From Saccharum officinarum (Eukaryota > Streptophyta > Magnoliopsida > Poales > Poaceae): a stretch of DNA of 64,000 nt. The stretch covers positions 5,917,831 to 5,981,830 of the forward strand of contig CM036231.1 in the NCBI GenBank assembly GCA_020631735.1. Reading direction: 5' to 3'. The translations under genes were made by a program, and so were the position numbers. Of this stretch, positions 11,038-23,121 are shown in pieces. Numbering within the stretch: the stretch's first letter is position 1; each line of letters opens with the position of its first letter. The notes under the pieces are model-generated. The model made no database searches. It worked only from the letters and a program-made list of their open reading frames with translations, and was not told where the DNA came from.

Positions 11038-11574
11038 ATGGTGCCGATCTTCGGACAGGCGGGAGGACTACATGGAGTTGCTGACGTCAACCCGGCGTTC
11101 CCCATGGCGTTCCAGAAGACTTGTCCCGTGGCGGTCCAGAAGGAAACTGGAGGAGCACGCAACGCCGTCGACGTCGAGACCCCGATCTTGATCTCCTTCG
11201 GCACACACCCTCCAGTCGTGGTCTTCGAGCACGGCGACAAGACCTACCTCCACCAGACGCAAGACCCGGCGTCGTTCCAGAGGCTCGAGTCGAAGAAGGC
11301 GCTGAAGCGAGCCTTCGCCAAGTCCAGGAAGGAGCGTCGCGACCTCATGCTGGAAGCTCGCGCCCTCCTGAAGAAGTCCACCATCGCGGAGGTCAAGGGA
11401 GACATCCATACCGCACAACAGCTACGTTCCAAGGCGAACAACAGGCGTGCAAGGCATGCAACCTTGCAACACCTGACGATGCCGGCGGCGCAAGACATGT
11501 CCGTTCCACCTGTGGAACATACGGACGTGGAGCTTCTAGAGGCCCTGGAAGCTGTCTCCGCCAACCTGCGTTGA
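11038..11574 (+). CDS. extra Tat ORF before gag, part a
   Basis: A 178-residue reading frame between the primer binding site and gag. Its second half is strongly basic and probably helical (KKALKRAFAKSRKERRDLM, then LRSKANNRRARHATLQHL). It ends in TGA at 11572-11574, and one codon later the ATG of the next ORF continues in the same frame, so 11038-13026 may once have been one ORF of about 660 codons broken by a single stop. No known domain is recognised. Extra ORFs have been reported in Tat-lineage elements, but this protein is not one I can name. Confidence 0.45.
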   Translation: MVPIFGQAGGLHGVADVNPAFPMAFQKTCPVAVQKETGGARNAVDVETPILISFGTHPPVVVFEHGDKTYLHQTQDPASFQRLESKKALKRAFAKSRKERRDLMLEARALLKKSTIAEVKGDIHTAQQLRSKANNRRARHATLQHLTMPAAQDMSVPPVEHTDVELLEALEAVSANLR

Positions 11575-11577
11575 CAG

Positions 11578-13026
11578 ATGACGTATGCTCGCCATGCGTC
11601 AAGCCCACACCCACTACGCAACTACAGGAGGAAGTACCGCAAGGTACAACAGCTCCATCAACAGGTTAGCGCTCGCATTGCGCGGAGCGCTATCCCCAAG
11701 GAGGATTGGTCTCTGGACGTGAGAGACCTCAGCCATAGGGTGTTCACCTATCCCAGCATTGCGGAGCCGCCGTACAACTTGTTCCCTGACGGGTGGGCAT
11801 ATGAACCTACCAAGATCAAGGAGTTAGTGAGGCGCACGATCATGCGGGAGTACTGGAAGAAGCGTCGCTCGAGCAAGCAACATTGCTTCTCCGGCCCGAC
11901 TCACATTATCGACAACAGGATCCCAATCCAACCGACTGGATGGGTCTCCTGTCTACACACGTCAGCAACCAACGGCGCACCCTCGACTGGTGCCAATAGG
12001 TTTGCTCCTTTGCAAACCCAGGAGTCTACACCTCAAGATGGAGGCGTGCGAGAGGAGATCCGCCGTCTACAAGACCAGGTTGCCCAACTCGGGAGAAGGC
12101 TTCAAGATGCACCAGAGTCTTCCTCGGCTCGATTTAGGAGCGGGGCGGAGAGACGCGCGCCAAGCCATCATCCCCAACATGAGCGCCAGACCTTGGCGCC
12201 ACGCCGTAGGTCTCCACCACCTGCGCATCGAGGATACATGGCTCCGCCTCCACGACGAAACATGTGGGCGAGGCGTAACGACTATGCTGCACCCCCTCGC
12301 GAAGCCCAACAACGACGCACCAATGGAGCTCCAGAAGTTGGAAGGCTTCCCCCGGTTCTAGTTTCTCCTCCACGTCAAGTCCTGATGTTCAGGCGGCGAG
12401 AGGAGAACGCTTCAACCAATCCTCCACAACCAGGCAGGCCGGTGGTTCCTCCAGCATCACGAGCTCCACTACAAGCTCGACACGTGCCCACGGAGAACCA
12501 ACGCAAGCGTGAAAGGCGGCGAAGGAATCGCCAAGCGTTGTACCGCGAGCTTGAAGAACTAGTGCTTAAGCACACTCAAGTCCGCATCCGCGCCGATGGA
12601 GAAGTTCGTGAGGAGGACGGGAGAATCATGTTCCGCACCTCCCCTACTCTGGAAGGTGATGAGAGGTACAACTACCTCCTCAGGCGCTTAACCCCGAAGC
12701 CCCGGAAGGTGCGAAGCGCCAAGGCGGAAGGGAAAGAGGCCGCTTCTATTCAGAAGCCCCCCTTGACCATCCTGAAGAGATCACAGGAGGCTACTCCAAG
12801 CATAGCTTCCACAGGTAGCTCGAGCGGAACGTCCTCAGGATCAGCAACCCCTATGGAAGGTGTCGAGAAGGCGCTGCCTACACAAGAAGGTGGACCTCCA
12901 CTCCAAGAACAAGACGACGACACCTCTGCAAGGGGTGAGAAAGGTTCTCCAAGAACCGAAACTCCCCTTCACAAGGAGAAGGTACCGGGGCAACTGAGAC
13001 GGATGTTGTCATGTGCGCTACATTGA
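11578..13026 (+). CDS. extra Tat ORF before gag, part b
   Basis: A 482-residue ORF in frame with the one at 11038-11574, from which it is separated by one TGA and one codon. Residues about 30-110 look folded (aromatic and hydrophobic residues spaced, with [15 protein letters not shown]). A predicted coiled coil near 155-175 ([18 protein letters not shown]) follows, then a long Arg/Pro/Ser-rich disordered part and a Lys/Arg-rich segment near 305-330 ([20 protein letters not shown]). The 3' end overlaps the gag ORF by 16 bases in another frame, which would allow frameshifting or reinitiation. No zinc knuckle, protease or integrase motif is present. Function unknown; it may be an N-terminal extension of gag or a separate element protein. 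Confidence 0.5.
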   Translation: MTYARHASSPHPLRNYRRKYRKVQQLHQQVSARIARSAIPKEDWSLDVRDLSHRVFTYPSIAEPPYNLFPDGWAYEPTKIKELVRRTIMREYWKKRRSSKQHCFSGPTHIIDNRIPIQPTGWVSCLHTSATNGAPSTGANRFAPLQTQESTPQDGGVREEIRRLQDQVAQLGRRLQDAPESSSARFRSGAERRAPSHHPQHERQTLAPRRRSPPPAHRGYMAPPPRRNMWARRNDYAAPPREAQQRRTNGAPEVGRLPPVLVSPPRQVLMFRRREENASTNPPQPGRPVVPPASRAPLQARHVPTENQRKRERRRRNRQALYRELEELVLKHTQVRIRADGEVREEDGRIMFRTSPTLEGDERYNYLLRRLTPKPRKVRSAKAEGKEAASIQKPPLTILKRSQEATPSIASTGSSSGTSSGSATPMEGVEKALPTQEGGPPLQEQDDDTSARGEKGSPRTETPLHKEKVPGQLRRMLSCALH

Positions 13027-16000
13027 CGACACATTCAGGAGGCGAGCCTGAAGAAACTTGGGTCCCGCCTCCAGTGACCCATGACTTCACCTACCCTTCT
13101 GACGAGGAGATCCTAGTGAACCCAAGGGTGAACTTCACCAAGACGTCGGCTCCTTGTCTTCCCGTAACTGAGGGGAGGAATGCGCTATCAGAGGGCGATC
13201 AGGCGCTGGCATCGGACATATCTCCGAGGCGCTACACCGACATCTCGTCGCGGCTTCCACAAGACCCTGATGAGCTGCAACAAATCGCGGACCGAGCTGG
13301 AGCTAGCACTCGGCTTAAGTCCATGGCGGAACAAAAGGCGAGGCGCGACACGTTCAATGAGGAGAAAGAATTTTCAGGCCCCTACACCGATAATTCTGAC
13401 TCCGAATCTTCTGCGTCACTAGAAGTGCATTCCACAATGCCTCTCTTCGACAACCTCGCACGTTCCATCCCATCAGATGGGGAGGCTAACATCGATGACT
13501 TCAACACCGCGCCAGCACACATGGCGGGGGAGGACATCGCCCAAAGAACAACCTTGGAAGAACAAGTGCAAGCACAGGCTGCTGTGATCAGGGAGCTGTC
13601 AACAAAGTTCGACCAACTCGTTGAGCTAGTGACGGCTAGAGTACAAGAGGCGCCACATGACGGGGAGCGCCAGGCTAATGAAGACCCGCAACTCGAAGAA
13701 GTAGAGGGTATAGCAGGTACACGCCCTCCTCCGTTGCGGAACATCTCTGCTTCGGCAAATGCAGGACCACAACCATCGACGCTAAAAGACTATCACGACA
13801 TAGTCGAAGACATGGTGACCAAGAAGCTACGGCAGATGGCGAACGACCAAGCGCCACACTCACTTGAAGGCGACTTGGAGAAGCCGTACGAAGCTTGGCA
13901 CGACCTTGTGCCTTTCCCTGCAGGATGGCGCCCTCCAAAGTTCCGTCAATTCGATGGGACTGGCGACGCGAAGGAGCACATCGCTTACTTTGAGGCGGCG
14001 TGCGGCGACACGGCTAACAACTCGTCGTTGCTACTACGCCAATTCTCCGGATCCCTGACTGGTGCGGCGTTCCATTGGTACAGCCGGCTGCCCGTAGGGT
14101 CTATTAGCAACTGGACGGGCATGAAGAGCGTGTTCAAGAAACACTTCGTCGCCATGAAGAGGGACATCTCCATCGTCGAGTTGTCCCAAGTCAAGCAACG
14201 ACGTGAGGAAGCCATCGATGACTACATCATCCGGTTCCGAGATAGCTTTGTACGGTTGGCGAGGGATATGCACCTCGAAGATGCGATCGGAATGTGCATT
14301 CATGGAATGTTGCAACACTGGTCGCTCGAAGTTTCTCGGCGAGAGCCCAAGACGTTCAGTGATCTGAGCTCTGCTGTGGCTGCCACCAAGATAGAGTTCG
14401 AGAAGTCGCCTCAAATCATGGAGCTCTACAAGAACGCGAGTGCCCTCGACCCCGCCAAGCGGTTTAGCACGACTGCGAAGCCCAATAATGCTGGGGGCAA
14501 GGTGAAGGCTCAAGCGGAGGCTAACGCGGCAAGGGTCTTCGTCAACACTCCTCAAGCCCAAGTGCCTACTTTTGGCGCTAGGAACGAGCAAGGAGGGAGG
14601 AGAACGCGCCTTCAAGAACTTCTCCAGAAGCAGTACATCTTCAAGCGCGAGCTGGTGAAGGACATGTTTGGGCAGCTGATGGACCATGGAGCGCTCAACC
14701 TTCCTGAACCACGACGACCGGACCAGGTACATATGGATAACAACCCCTTGTACTGTCCGTTTCACAGGTACCTGGGTCATACGATCGAGGATTGTATCGC
14801 CTTCAAGGAGTGGCTTGAGAAGGCCATCAAGGAGAAGAGGATCAACCTAGATCCTGATGCTGTCAACCCCGACTACCGCGCCGTCAACATGGTGGTGGTG
14901 GCAACGCCCTCTTCCCCAAGACAAGGTGGAGAAGAAGACGAAGGATCATGGGTGCCGTTAGCGCAGGTGGAGGAGCGGCTCTCCCGCATGGCGCTCCAGG
15001 AGGCTCCGACCACAGTGATGGAGGCCCCAAGGACCGCCCAAGGGGAAGCATGGACCAAGGTGCAACGTCGACGGCGATCAAATGGGCGTCCCCCTCGACA
15101 TCCTGGCACAATCGCGTCTCCACGTGCTACTTCAACACCAAGGCAGCCGGACCCAAGTCGGAGGCGCCTACCACCACGGTTCGTCCCCAAGGCGGAAGGA
15201 GATGCGCCCTTCCCTCGTGCAGGCCGCATACATGCTACTTTGGCAGAATACTTGCCCAAAGGCTGGGGGCAGGCGCCAAGTGAAGAAACCAAGGAGGTGC
15301 AAGGAGAGTCGAGCTCTGCCTCGACCTCGAACGTGGCAACATGCAACGCCACTTCCACTAGCATCAACGACGGAGGCTCGGACTACCAAAGCCTACTCAC
15401 GCCTAGGGAGCAAGCAGATGCCCTGGCGGAGGTCGACAACATGAACTTGAGAAGTGGGAGACTTCTCAAAGATCTACCCCAAGCCAAGCAACCAAAAGCA
15501 GGCAAGCCCATAAATGAAGATGCCCCGCCACCGGGAGCACTCGAGGTGCCAAAAAAGAAGGGGATCGAAGACATCGACTACAACGTTGTCTCCCACTTGA
15601 AGCGGATCCCTGCACTTCTGAGTGTCTATGATGCTCTCATGCTAGTGCCCGATCTCCGAGAAGCCCTTGTGAAGGCGCTGACAGAACCGGAGCTCTACGA
15701 GGTGGTCATGGCTAAGCATCGCCTCGTCAACAACCCGTTGTACGTGAATGAGATCACCTTCGACGAGGAAGACGAGATGATAGAAGACGGTGACCACAAT
15801 CGTCCACTATACGTCGAGGGGAACATAGGGGCCGCACACCTCCGTCGAATCCTCATCGACCCAGGGTCTGCTGTGAACATCCTACCCCTACGAAGCTTAA
15901 CACGGGCTGGCTTCGCAGTGGAAGACTTGGAGCAGACGGACGTCATCATCTGCGGCTTCGACAACTCCGGGAAGGCGACTTTAGGCGCTCTCACCGTGAA

Positions 16001-16181
16001 GATCCAGATGGCTACGTTCAGCTTCAAGGTGCGATTCTACGTCATCGACGCCAACACGTCATACTCCGCGCTTCTGGGGAGGCCATGGATCCACAAGTAT
16101 CGGGTGGTGCCGTCTACACTGCACCAATGCTTGAAGTCCTCGACGGGGACAAGACGCAACAACGCATCATCGGCAACATGA
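13011..16181 (+). CDS. Tat gag-protease ORF
   Basis: A 1056-residue ORF. The first 300 residues are acidic and poorly ordered. A retrotransposon gag domain follows at about 300-480 ([12 protein letters not shown], then [38 protein letters not shown]). A cysteine/histidine segment [15 protein letters not shown] lies near 579-593, and an aspartic protease near 944-1040 with [12 protein letters not shown] as its active-site motif and LLGRPWIH near the end. The usual D-S/T-G motif is replaced by DPGSA. The frame closes early at 16181 because of a frameshift near 16135; the matching sequence continues in another frame at 16085-16471. The start is the first ATG of the frame, overlapping the upstream ORF. 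Confidence 0.75.
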   Translation: MCATLTTHSGGEPEETWVPPPVTHDFTYPSDEEILVNPRVNFTKTSAPCLPVTEGRNALSEGDQALASDISPRRYTDISSRLPQDPDELQQIADRAGASTRLKSMAEQKARRDTFNEEKEFSGPYTDNSDSESSASLEVHSTMPLFDNLARSIPSDGEANIDDFNTAPAHMAGEDIAQRTTLEEQVQAQAAVIRELSTKFDQLVELVTARVQEAPHDGERQANEDPQLEEVEGIAGTRPPPLRNISASANAGPQPSTLKDYHDIVEDMVTKKLRQMANDQAPHSLEGDLEKPYEAWHDLVPFPAGWRPPKFRQFDGTGDAKEHIAYFEAACGDTANNSSLLLRQFSGSLTGAAFHWYSRLPVGSISNWTGMKSVFKKHFVAMKRDISIVELSQVKQRREEAIDDYIIRFRDSFVRLARDMHLEDAIGMCIHGMLQHWSLEVSRREPKTFSDLSSAVAATKIEFEKSPQIMELYKNASALDPAKRFSTTAKPNNAGGKVKAQAEANAARVFVNTPQAQVPTFGARNEQGGRRTRLQELLQKQYIFKRELVKDMFGQLMDHGALNLPEPRRPDQVHMDNNPLYCPFHRYLGHTIEDCIAFKEWLEKAIKEKRINLDPDAVNPDYRAVNMVVVATPSSPRQGGEEDEGSWVPLAQVEERLSRMALQEAPTTVMEAPRTAQGEAWTKVQRRRRSNGRPPRHPGTIASPRATSTPRQPDPSRRRLPPRFVPKAEGDAPFPRAGRIHATLAEYLPKGWGQAPSEETKEVQGESSSASTSNVATCNATSTSINDGGSDYQSLLTPREQADALAEVDNMNLRSGRLLKDLPQAKQPKAGKPINEDAPPPGALEVPKKKGIEDIDYNVVSHLKRIPALLSVYDALMLVPDLREALVKALTEPELYEVVMAKHRLVNNPLYVNEITFDEEDEMIEDGDHNRPLYVEGNIGAAHLRRILIDPGSAVNILPLRSLTRAGFAVEDLEQTDVIICGFDNSGKATLGALTVKIQMATFSFKVRFYVIDANTSYSALLGRPWIHKYRVVPSTLHQCLKSSTGTRRNNASSAT

Positions 16182-19100
16182 CGCCATACACCGTACAAGA
16201 GGCATACCATGCCGATGCCAAGTACTACTTCCCTGTGGAGGAGTACAAGCATCAGCTTGGTCGAGTTGCACCTGCGGCGGACATTGTACTGAAGCCGGGC
16301 ACTACATCAACACCCGAAGTGAAGGCCCTCATCATGCCACGCTCGCCGTCCAAGCGAAGGACGTCCCCAAGATCCAGGAGAACCAGGCAAGAGGCGTGTG
16401 CTATCCCCTCGACGTCCATGACTACTCCATTGTTAAAGTGGGAGTATCTACCTCAACACCCCTCACACTAAGGCCCACACGAAGGCCCTTATTGACATTC
16501 GGCTCCTTATCCAAGGAGGTTTTGTCAACTAAGGAGTATTCCAAGCCTGGTACCTTAACCATTGGAGGTCCCACGACCGTACAAGGGGTGGCAACTTACT
16601 TGCGATGAGCAAAGATGTGCCGTCGAGTTCTACCTCTCAGACGTCGACAAGCCAAGCCGCGACGACTCACGAAGGAGTTGTGATGAAGAGGGTTGCTGAG
16701 ATAGAAGAAGTGGCAAAGAGTGCTGCGTGCATGCAGCCTCCATCATTGTACATATCGACAACTAATGAGTTGGAAGTATGGACAATTCCAGGTCACTCTT
16801 CTACACCTCGCACTGTCTTCTATAAAGTGCCGCAAGTACAACCTTGTGATGTTGTACTTGAGCTCGCTGACACTAATCGTAATGCAGGCGAGGCATTGAC
16901 GACCATGAAGGCTGAGCCTAGGATGGCTCGCCTGCTAGAGAAGGCTGGGATCACACTCGGTCCGAACAACAGGATGCCGCCGCCGCCAGCTGTATGCGAG
17001 CAATGGTGGAGTCAAGCGGAGGCCCTCATCAAGGCAAAGAACAAGGCGCAACCCAAATACGGACTTGGATATCACCGCATCAACAACTTCGACGAGGGAG
17101 AAGGCCCGATCAACTCCAACGACGTCGACTGCTTCACCATCTCAACCCATTCGGGAGACGAAGCCGGCTGCTCGTACACTACACGACGTCGACAACACCT
17201 CGTCGAAGCAAAAGCGGCTGAAGAAGGCGAGGAGTTGGATGCTACGCCAGCACCTCAAGAACTCGAAGATGGAGGGCAACCTACCGTCGACGAGCTCGTG
17301 CAAATCAACTTGGGGACGGAGGATGATCCGCGACCTACTTTTGTCAGCGCCTCACTCACGGAGGAGGAGCGGGAAGACTACAGAAGCTTCCTGACGGAGT
17401 ACAAGGATTGCTTCGCATGGAATTACAAGGAGATGCCGGGGTTGGATCCCCGTGTTGCCACTCACAAGCTGGCAATTGATCCACAATTTCGTCCCATTAA
17501 GCAAGCACCTCGACGCCTACGACCTGAGTTTCAAGACCAGGTCATAAGGGAGGTCGATAAGATGATCGCCGCAGGGTTCATCAAAGAGATACAATACCCT
17601 CGCTGGCTCGCCAACATCGTCCCGGTGGAGAAGAAGAATGGGCAAGTTCGAGTCTGCGTTGATTTTCGCGACTTGAACCGGGCTTGCCCCAAGGATGATT
17701 TCCCTCTACCGATCACGGAGATGGTAGTCGATGCTACCACGGGGTTGACGCCTTGTCCTTCATGGACGGGTCATCTGGCTACAACCAAATAAAGATGGAC
17801 CCCGTTGACGCATTCGACACCGCCTTCAGAACGCCCAAGGGCAATTTCTACTACACGGTGATGCCCTTCGGACTGAAGAACGCTGGCGCTACCTACCAGC
17901 GTGCCATGACGTACATTCTCGGGGACTTGATCCACCACTCCGTCGAGTGCTACGTCGACGACATGGTGGTGAAGACGAGAGACCGGAGGAACCATCGAGA
18001 TGATCTGCAGGTGGTTTTCGAGCGGCTACGCCAACACCAGCTCAAGATGAACCCCTCAAGTGCGCGTTTGCTGTGCGATCCGGCGTCTTCCTCGGCTTCA
18101 TCGTGCGAGTACGCGGCATCGAGATCGAGCCAAAGAAGATCACCGCCATCATGTCGATGCCACCTCCCCAAGAACTGAAGGAGTTGAAGTCGCTTCAAGG
18201 ACATCTGGCCTACATCCGGCGGTTCATCTCCAACCTGTCCGGGCGCATACAACCCTTCTCCAAGTTGATGAAGAAAGGTGCACCGTTCGTGTGGGATAAG
18301 GAGTGCCAAAATTGCTTTGACAGCATCAAAAGGTACCTTCTTAACCCTCCTGTGCTGGCTGCTCCTGTAAAAGGGCGCCCTCTTATTCTCTATATTGCGG
18401 TGCAGCCTTACTCACTAGGCGCTCTGCTCGCACAACACAACGACGAAGGCAAAGAGGTGGCGTGCTACTACTTGAGCCGCCACCATGGTGGGCGCGAACA
18501 CAACTACTCTCCCATCGAGAAGTTATGTTTGGCACTGATCTTTGCCTTGAAAAAGCTAAGGCACTACATGCTGGCGCACGAAGTCCAACTGGTGGCAAGA
18601 GCAGATCCAATAAAGTACTTGCTCAGTCAGCCCGTGCTTACAGGGCGACTAGCAAAGTGGGTGCTACTCATGATGGAGTTGACATCACCTTCGTGCCGCA
18701 AAAGGCCGTCAAGGGCAAGCTTTAGCAGAATTCCTAGCAGCACACCCTGTACCGGACGACTCTCCACTCATCACCGAGCTACCAGACGAGGAGGTCTTCG
18801 TCGCCGAGCTTGAAGCCCCCTGGGAGCTGTACTTCGACGGCGCCTCGCGAACAGAAGTCAACCTCAACGATGCCCCAAGACGGAGAGCTGGAGCTGGGTT
18901 GGTGTTCAAGACCCCACAGGGAGGAGTGATGTACCACTCATTCTCTCTTCTCAAGGAGGAGTGCTCTAACAATGAAGCGGAGTCGAGGCGCTCATCTTCG
19001 GTCTCCTCTAGCGTTTTCCATGGAGGAATGCTCCAGCTGATGCTTTGGCAAAGCTGCAGCAGCGCTTGCCCTCCCCGAGGGCAAGCCCGCGCAGGTCACT

Positions 19101-20443
19101 GTCAGGAGAGGTGGCTCCTTCCCGCCGTTCTGGAGCTCGTCCCAGAGGAGTATGAAGTTAACGCCGTCACTGCGTGTGCCGTTGAAGATGGCGACTGGCG
19201 TAAGCCCTTCCTCGACTACTTCAAGCATGGCGCTCTCCCCGACGATGCGGCGAAGAGGCTCAACTACAACGACGGCTCCCCTCGTACATCTACAAGGAGG
19301 CGTGCTCTATAGGCGTGCCTACGGACAAGAGGTACTCCTTCGATGCGTCAACCGACAAGAAGCTGATGAGGTCCTGAAGGAGGTGCACCACGGAGTTTGC
19401 GGTGGGCACCAGAGCGGACCAAAGATGTACCACAGCATCCGCTTGGCTGGTACTACTGGCCGGGCATCATGACGGATTGCCTGAAAGTGGCGAAGAGGTG
19501 TCATGGTTGCCAAATCCATGGAAACTTCAACACCTGCCGCCAGTTCCTCTTCACCCGACGGTCCCGGCGTGGCCGTTCGATGCTTGGGGCATGGACGTCA
19601 TCGGCCCATCGACCCTCCATCTTCTGGAGGTCATCGCTTCATCCTTGCAGCAACAGACTACTTCTCCAAGTGGGCAGAAGCAGTACCACTGCGCGAGGTC
19701 AAGAGCGCGAACGCCATCAACTTTCTGGAGCGGCACATCATATACCGCTTCGGAATTCCACATCGGATCACCTCCGATAATGCCAAGGCGTTCAAGTCGA
19801 GCAAGATGCACCAGTTCATGGAAAAATATAAAATCAAGTGGAATTATTCTACTGGATATTATCCCCAAGCAAACGGGATGATAGAGGCGTTCAACAAAAC
19901 CCTCGGTAAAATACTGAAGAAGACGGTGCACAGGCATAAAAGAGATTGGCATGACCGTCTCTATGAAGCGCTATGGGCGTACCGTGTCACGGTCCGTACC
20001 CCAACTCAAGCCACCCCATACTCTCTTGTGTACGGGTGTGAAGCAGTCTTGCCTTAGAAATTCAGCTACCATCTCTACGTGTAGCTATTCGTGATGGTCT
20101 TACTCAAGACGAACAGGTCCAGCTGCGGTTCCAGGAGCTTGACGCCTTGGAGGAAGGACGTCTCCACGCTGTACAAGCATTGGAGCTGTATCGCCAGAAA
20201 CATGACAAGGGCCTACGACAAGCTCGTCAAGAGGCGCGTCTTCAGGAGAGGCGAGCTGGTGCTCGTGCTTCGACGCCCATTGTCGTCACCCATAAGATGA
20301 AAGGAAAATTCGAGCCCAAGTGGGAAGGACCGTACGTCATCGAGCAAGCCTACGACGGGGGCGCCTACCAGCTAGTCGACCAACACGGAGTCCGACCCAT
20401 GCCGCCGGTCAACGGGAGGTTCTTAAAAAAATACTTTGCATAA
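16085..20443 (+). pseudogene. Tat pol: RT, RNase H, second RNase H, integrase (frameshifted)
   Basis: Read through several frame changes (near 16135, 16480-16605, 17745, 18050, 18690, 18990, and within 19300-19500). RT motifs lie at 17590-18050: NIVPVEKKNGQVRVCVDFRDLN, SFMDGSSGYNQI, MPFGLKNAGATYQRAM and the catalytic YVDDMVVK. The RT-linked RNase H spans 18300-18700. A second RNase H starts at about 18825 (WELYFDGAS), the hallmark of the Tat lineage, but breaks after NNEAE at 18985, where its middle has been deleted. Integrase motifs are an HHCC-like zinc region at 19380-19520, a catalytic region with SDN and a QANGMIEAFNK segment to 20057, and the C-terminal GPYVIEQAYDGGAYQL to 20443. The element can no longer make a complete polyprotein. 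Confidence 0.8.
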
Positions 20444-21560
20444 AAAATCCTTTTTTTTTTTTTTTTTTTTTTACCTCTCCGTGAGATGACCACGTGCATT
20501 TTCTATTGCATGGTTCGGTCGTCTCTCCATGGAGAGAAAACAAAAAAAAACCAAGGCTCTCCCTACCAGGCTACAGCTGCAGCGGAGGATCTGACGACTT
20601 TGGGGCCTTTCCAGAAGGTCCGGGGCGACAACCTGGTGGGCGGATTTTGCGACAAGCCACCATTGCACGGAACACACGACAGATGCCGAACACGTTTCCG
20701 CTGGGGGCAGTGGGAAGATGACTCGAGTCACTCCTAAGCAGCGAGGCGACCACGCGCTCGCGCTTCCTGACATGAAGCGGCACACTCTCTGGGAAGACCG
20801 TAGAAAAAGAGCAAGAAAGGGCTACCTGGTGCAACACAAGTTCCACAAGTGTGAAGCCACTTGCCACCCTGGAAGGTGACAACAAGGGACCAAAAGATTC
20901 AAGGCCAGCGAGGATTCATCTAGGCACACAAAGGTGAATGGCTATCTTCCAAGTTCACCGATGCTGAAAAAAAAAGGGGCAAAAAAAAATGGTCTCCAAA
21001 GAAGTGACCGAGTTCATGCCAAACAAGCACAAATCAAGTTCAAGTGTCAAGCTTAGCATCCAACGGAAGGCGGAGGTAGTCATTCGCCGTCCTCGGCAAA
21101 AGTGATGGCAAATTCCAAAGCCGTTACCCAAAACTCAACACCAACTCAGCCATACCTACGCTTCTATGTTAGAGAGAGCGAGTAAGCTGTGGTTCAACTC
21201 AAAGCAAGGGAGTCTCAAGCAAGAATTCCCTACACCCTGGTGGAGACGTCAAAGCAGAGGTCTACACACTCAAGCACACAACGGGGTAAAATCGTTGGAG
21301 TCGTTCCACATGGTTACGCAACGTGCCTAATGGTCATGCCCCCTGGCTGTCTTATCCCGAGCTGCTCATATAGCTAACGCCGATGGGAGAGCCAACATTT
21401 TTTTTAAAAAAAAAAATTACTCCAAACAAGTCTTTGTTCTCATGACGGTTTGCCCCTTTACCATGATATCATTATAATCATGACTGGTTCACGTACAATG
21501 GGCCAGTCTTGTTTTTTTTTGTAGTGTTGCAGGTCCATCGTTGCACTACAACTGGGAACA

Positions 21561-21790
21561 GTGCGATGCGCCAGTGCGGTTAGCATCAAGCTGCGAAACC
21601 CTTCGGTCCGATCGGCTAGCACCACACCATACAAACGGTCGCGGTCGGATTGATAAACCACAACTCCGGGACAGTGCGATGCACCAGGGCGGTTCGCGTC
21701 AAGCTGTGAAACCCTTCAACCCGGCAGGCTGACACCACACAAAGTGGCGTCGGGTGATAAAACTTCTTTGTCGAGTGGAACCACCTGTGC
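21561..21790 (+). repeat. tandem repeat, two copies of about 113 bases
   Basis: GTGCGATGCGCCAGTGCGGT at 21561 recurs as GTGCGATGCACCAGGGCGGT at 21674, each followed by a similar GCGAAACCCTTC/GTGAAACCCTTC segment and ACCACAC. The copies are clearly diverged. Confidence 0.7.
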
Positions 21791-21834
21791 ACCACAAGGC
21801 GAAGATGATTCAAGGGCGTCCGAGTGGCCGTCGC

Positions 21835-21990
21835 CACAACACGGACCCGATGGACGTTCTCATTGGCCAACGCCGCAACACGGCCCCAATGAAGCCCTAC
21901 ATTCTCGTTGGCCAACGCCGCAAACACGGCCCCGACGAAGCTTCCACGACTTTCTGATGGCCAATGCCGAAACACGGCCCCAGAAGACAC
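21835..21990 (+). repeat. tandem repeat, four copies with a GGCCAACGCC core
   Basis: A unit with TTGGCCAACGCCGCAACACG or a close variant recurs at about 21830, 21863, 21907 and 21957, each followed by GGCCCC or GACCCG. Confidence 0.65.
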
Positions 21991-22034
21991 CAGCACTTGG
22001 AGGCAGCGCAACGCCACCAAGGTTATTTTTTTTT

Positions 22035-22134
22035 NNNNNNNNNNNNNNNNNNNNNNNNNNNNNNNNNNNNNNNNNNNNNNNNNNNNNNNNNNNNNNNNNN
22101 NNNNNNNNNNNNNNNNNNNNNNNNNNNNNNNNNN
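22035..22134. other. assembly gap, 100 N
   Basis: Exactly 100 N, the usual placeholder for a gap of unknown size, flanked on the left by a T-run. Confidence 0.99.
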
Positions 22135-22378
22135 TCTATATTCCCTTGATCGAGCCCGGACCACTCGGCTCCATATCTTCGTCGATAACGAGCTCAGTGC
22201 ACCCCCGGCCCGGCCCGTTCGCTGTTCCGTGTGTACCGTGCGCCACCGGGGCCGAGAGCTCCAGCCTCCAGCTGAACACGATGATAACACTGATTGTCTG
22301 ATACTCTGATTCCATCCTAGAGCACCGTTCCATCGACGACGCTCCAGAAGCTGACCCCTGTTCCATGAGACCATCGCT

Positions 22379-22600
22379 TCAGAGTCCTTCTTCCATGTTG
22401 CGCGCTGAGTACGTACGGTACCGATCGTTGCTCATGCCTTGCACTTCACGGGTCGGATACGATATGATGCAGAACGACGAGTCTCCAATAACACTCCCAT
22501 CCCATGAACTGAAACGGCCGCGATCCTCGATGATGCAGACTCGATGTCCATGGTGCACCTGCCGTAGCTGGAGTTGATGCCATGCATGCTCTAGCGCCAT
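22379..22600 (-). CDS. weak candidate: 73-residue protein
   Basis: On the minus strand a TATA box (22657-22666) precedes an ATG at 22600 in CCATGG context, opening a 73-codon frame (MALEHAWHQLQLRQ...). The product has no recognisable domain and no hydrophobic segment. It could equally be a first exon, a fragment or chance. Beyond its stop the sequence runs toward the assembly gap, so a continuation cannot be judged. Confidence 0.2.
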   Translation of the reverse strand: MALEHAWHQLQLRQVHHGHRVCIIEDRGRFSSWDGSVIGDSSFCIISYPTREVQGMSNDRYRTYSARNMEEGL

Positions 22601-22656
22601 GGACAATTGCTTTGCGGTTGGTGGTTGTGTGCGTCGACCGGGAGGCCATGCCTGTG

Positions 22657-22666
22657 GTTTATATAG
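22657..22666 (-). promoter_or_regulatory. TATA-like box, minus strand
   Basis: CTATATAAAC on the minus strand, 56 bases before the ATG at 22600. Confidence 0.3.
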
Positions 22667-23121
22667 AGCGCCAACTGAGCGAACAGAGACCTAACACGCA
22701 CCTAACACCAAGAAAGAAAGAAAAATAAACGGCGGATAGAATCAGCACGGTCGATGATGATGTGTCTCCGTGACTCCCACCAGTCACCCGGCAAGATCCA
22801 ACGACCGAAATTTGGAGAAGCATGCATTGGTGAGCCTGGCCGACAAGTGTTGCTTTCGAAATGCCTAAATTTTCTGACGAAATTTCCCGAGTGGTTCCGT
22901 GCTTGAATGGATTTGAGCTCCGACAAGTCTTTGCTTGGATTTTCTCTCTTTCGACACGCGCACTCTCCCGCCGCTCGTCTCCGGCCGGTGATTGTTGGCG
23001 TGGCCAGCTTTTGACCGCAGTGTCTGAAAACGGTGGCAGATCGCGTATCTAGAGCAGTTGATGGATCAATCAGGTGCTTCCAAGATTGCCTTGGCTAGCA
23101 CGGAAGATCAATACGGTTGTA

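Larger units (their letters stand above)
20444..22034 (+). mobile_element. 3' internal non-coding region of the Tat element
   Basis: Sequence between the integrase stop and the gap: a T-run at 20450-20472, A-rich runs, and two tandem-repeat blocks (21561-21790 and 21835-21990). No sequence resembling the 5' LTR is present before the gap. Confidence 0.6.

Noticed and set aside
21616..22374. Long frames spanning the run of N
   Set aside because: The gap is of unknown length, so no frame can be carried across it.
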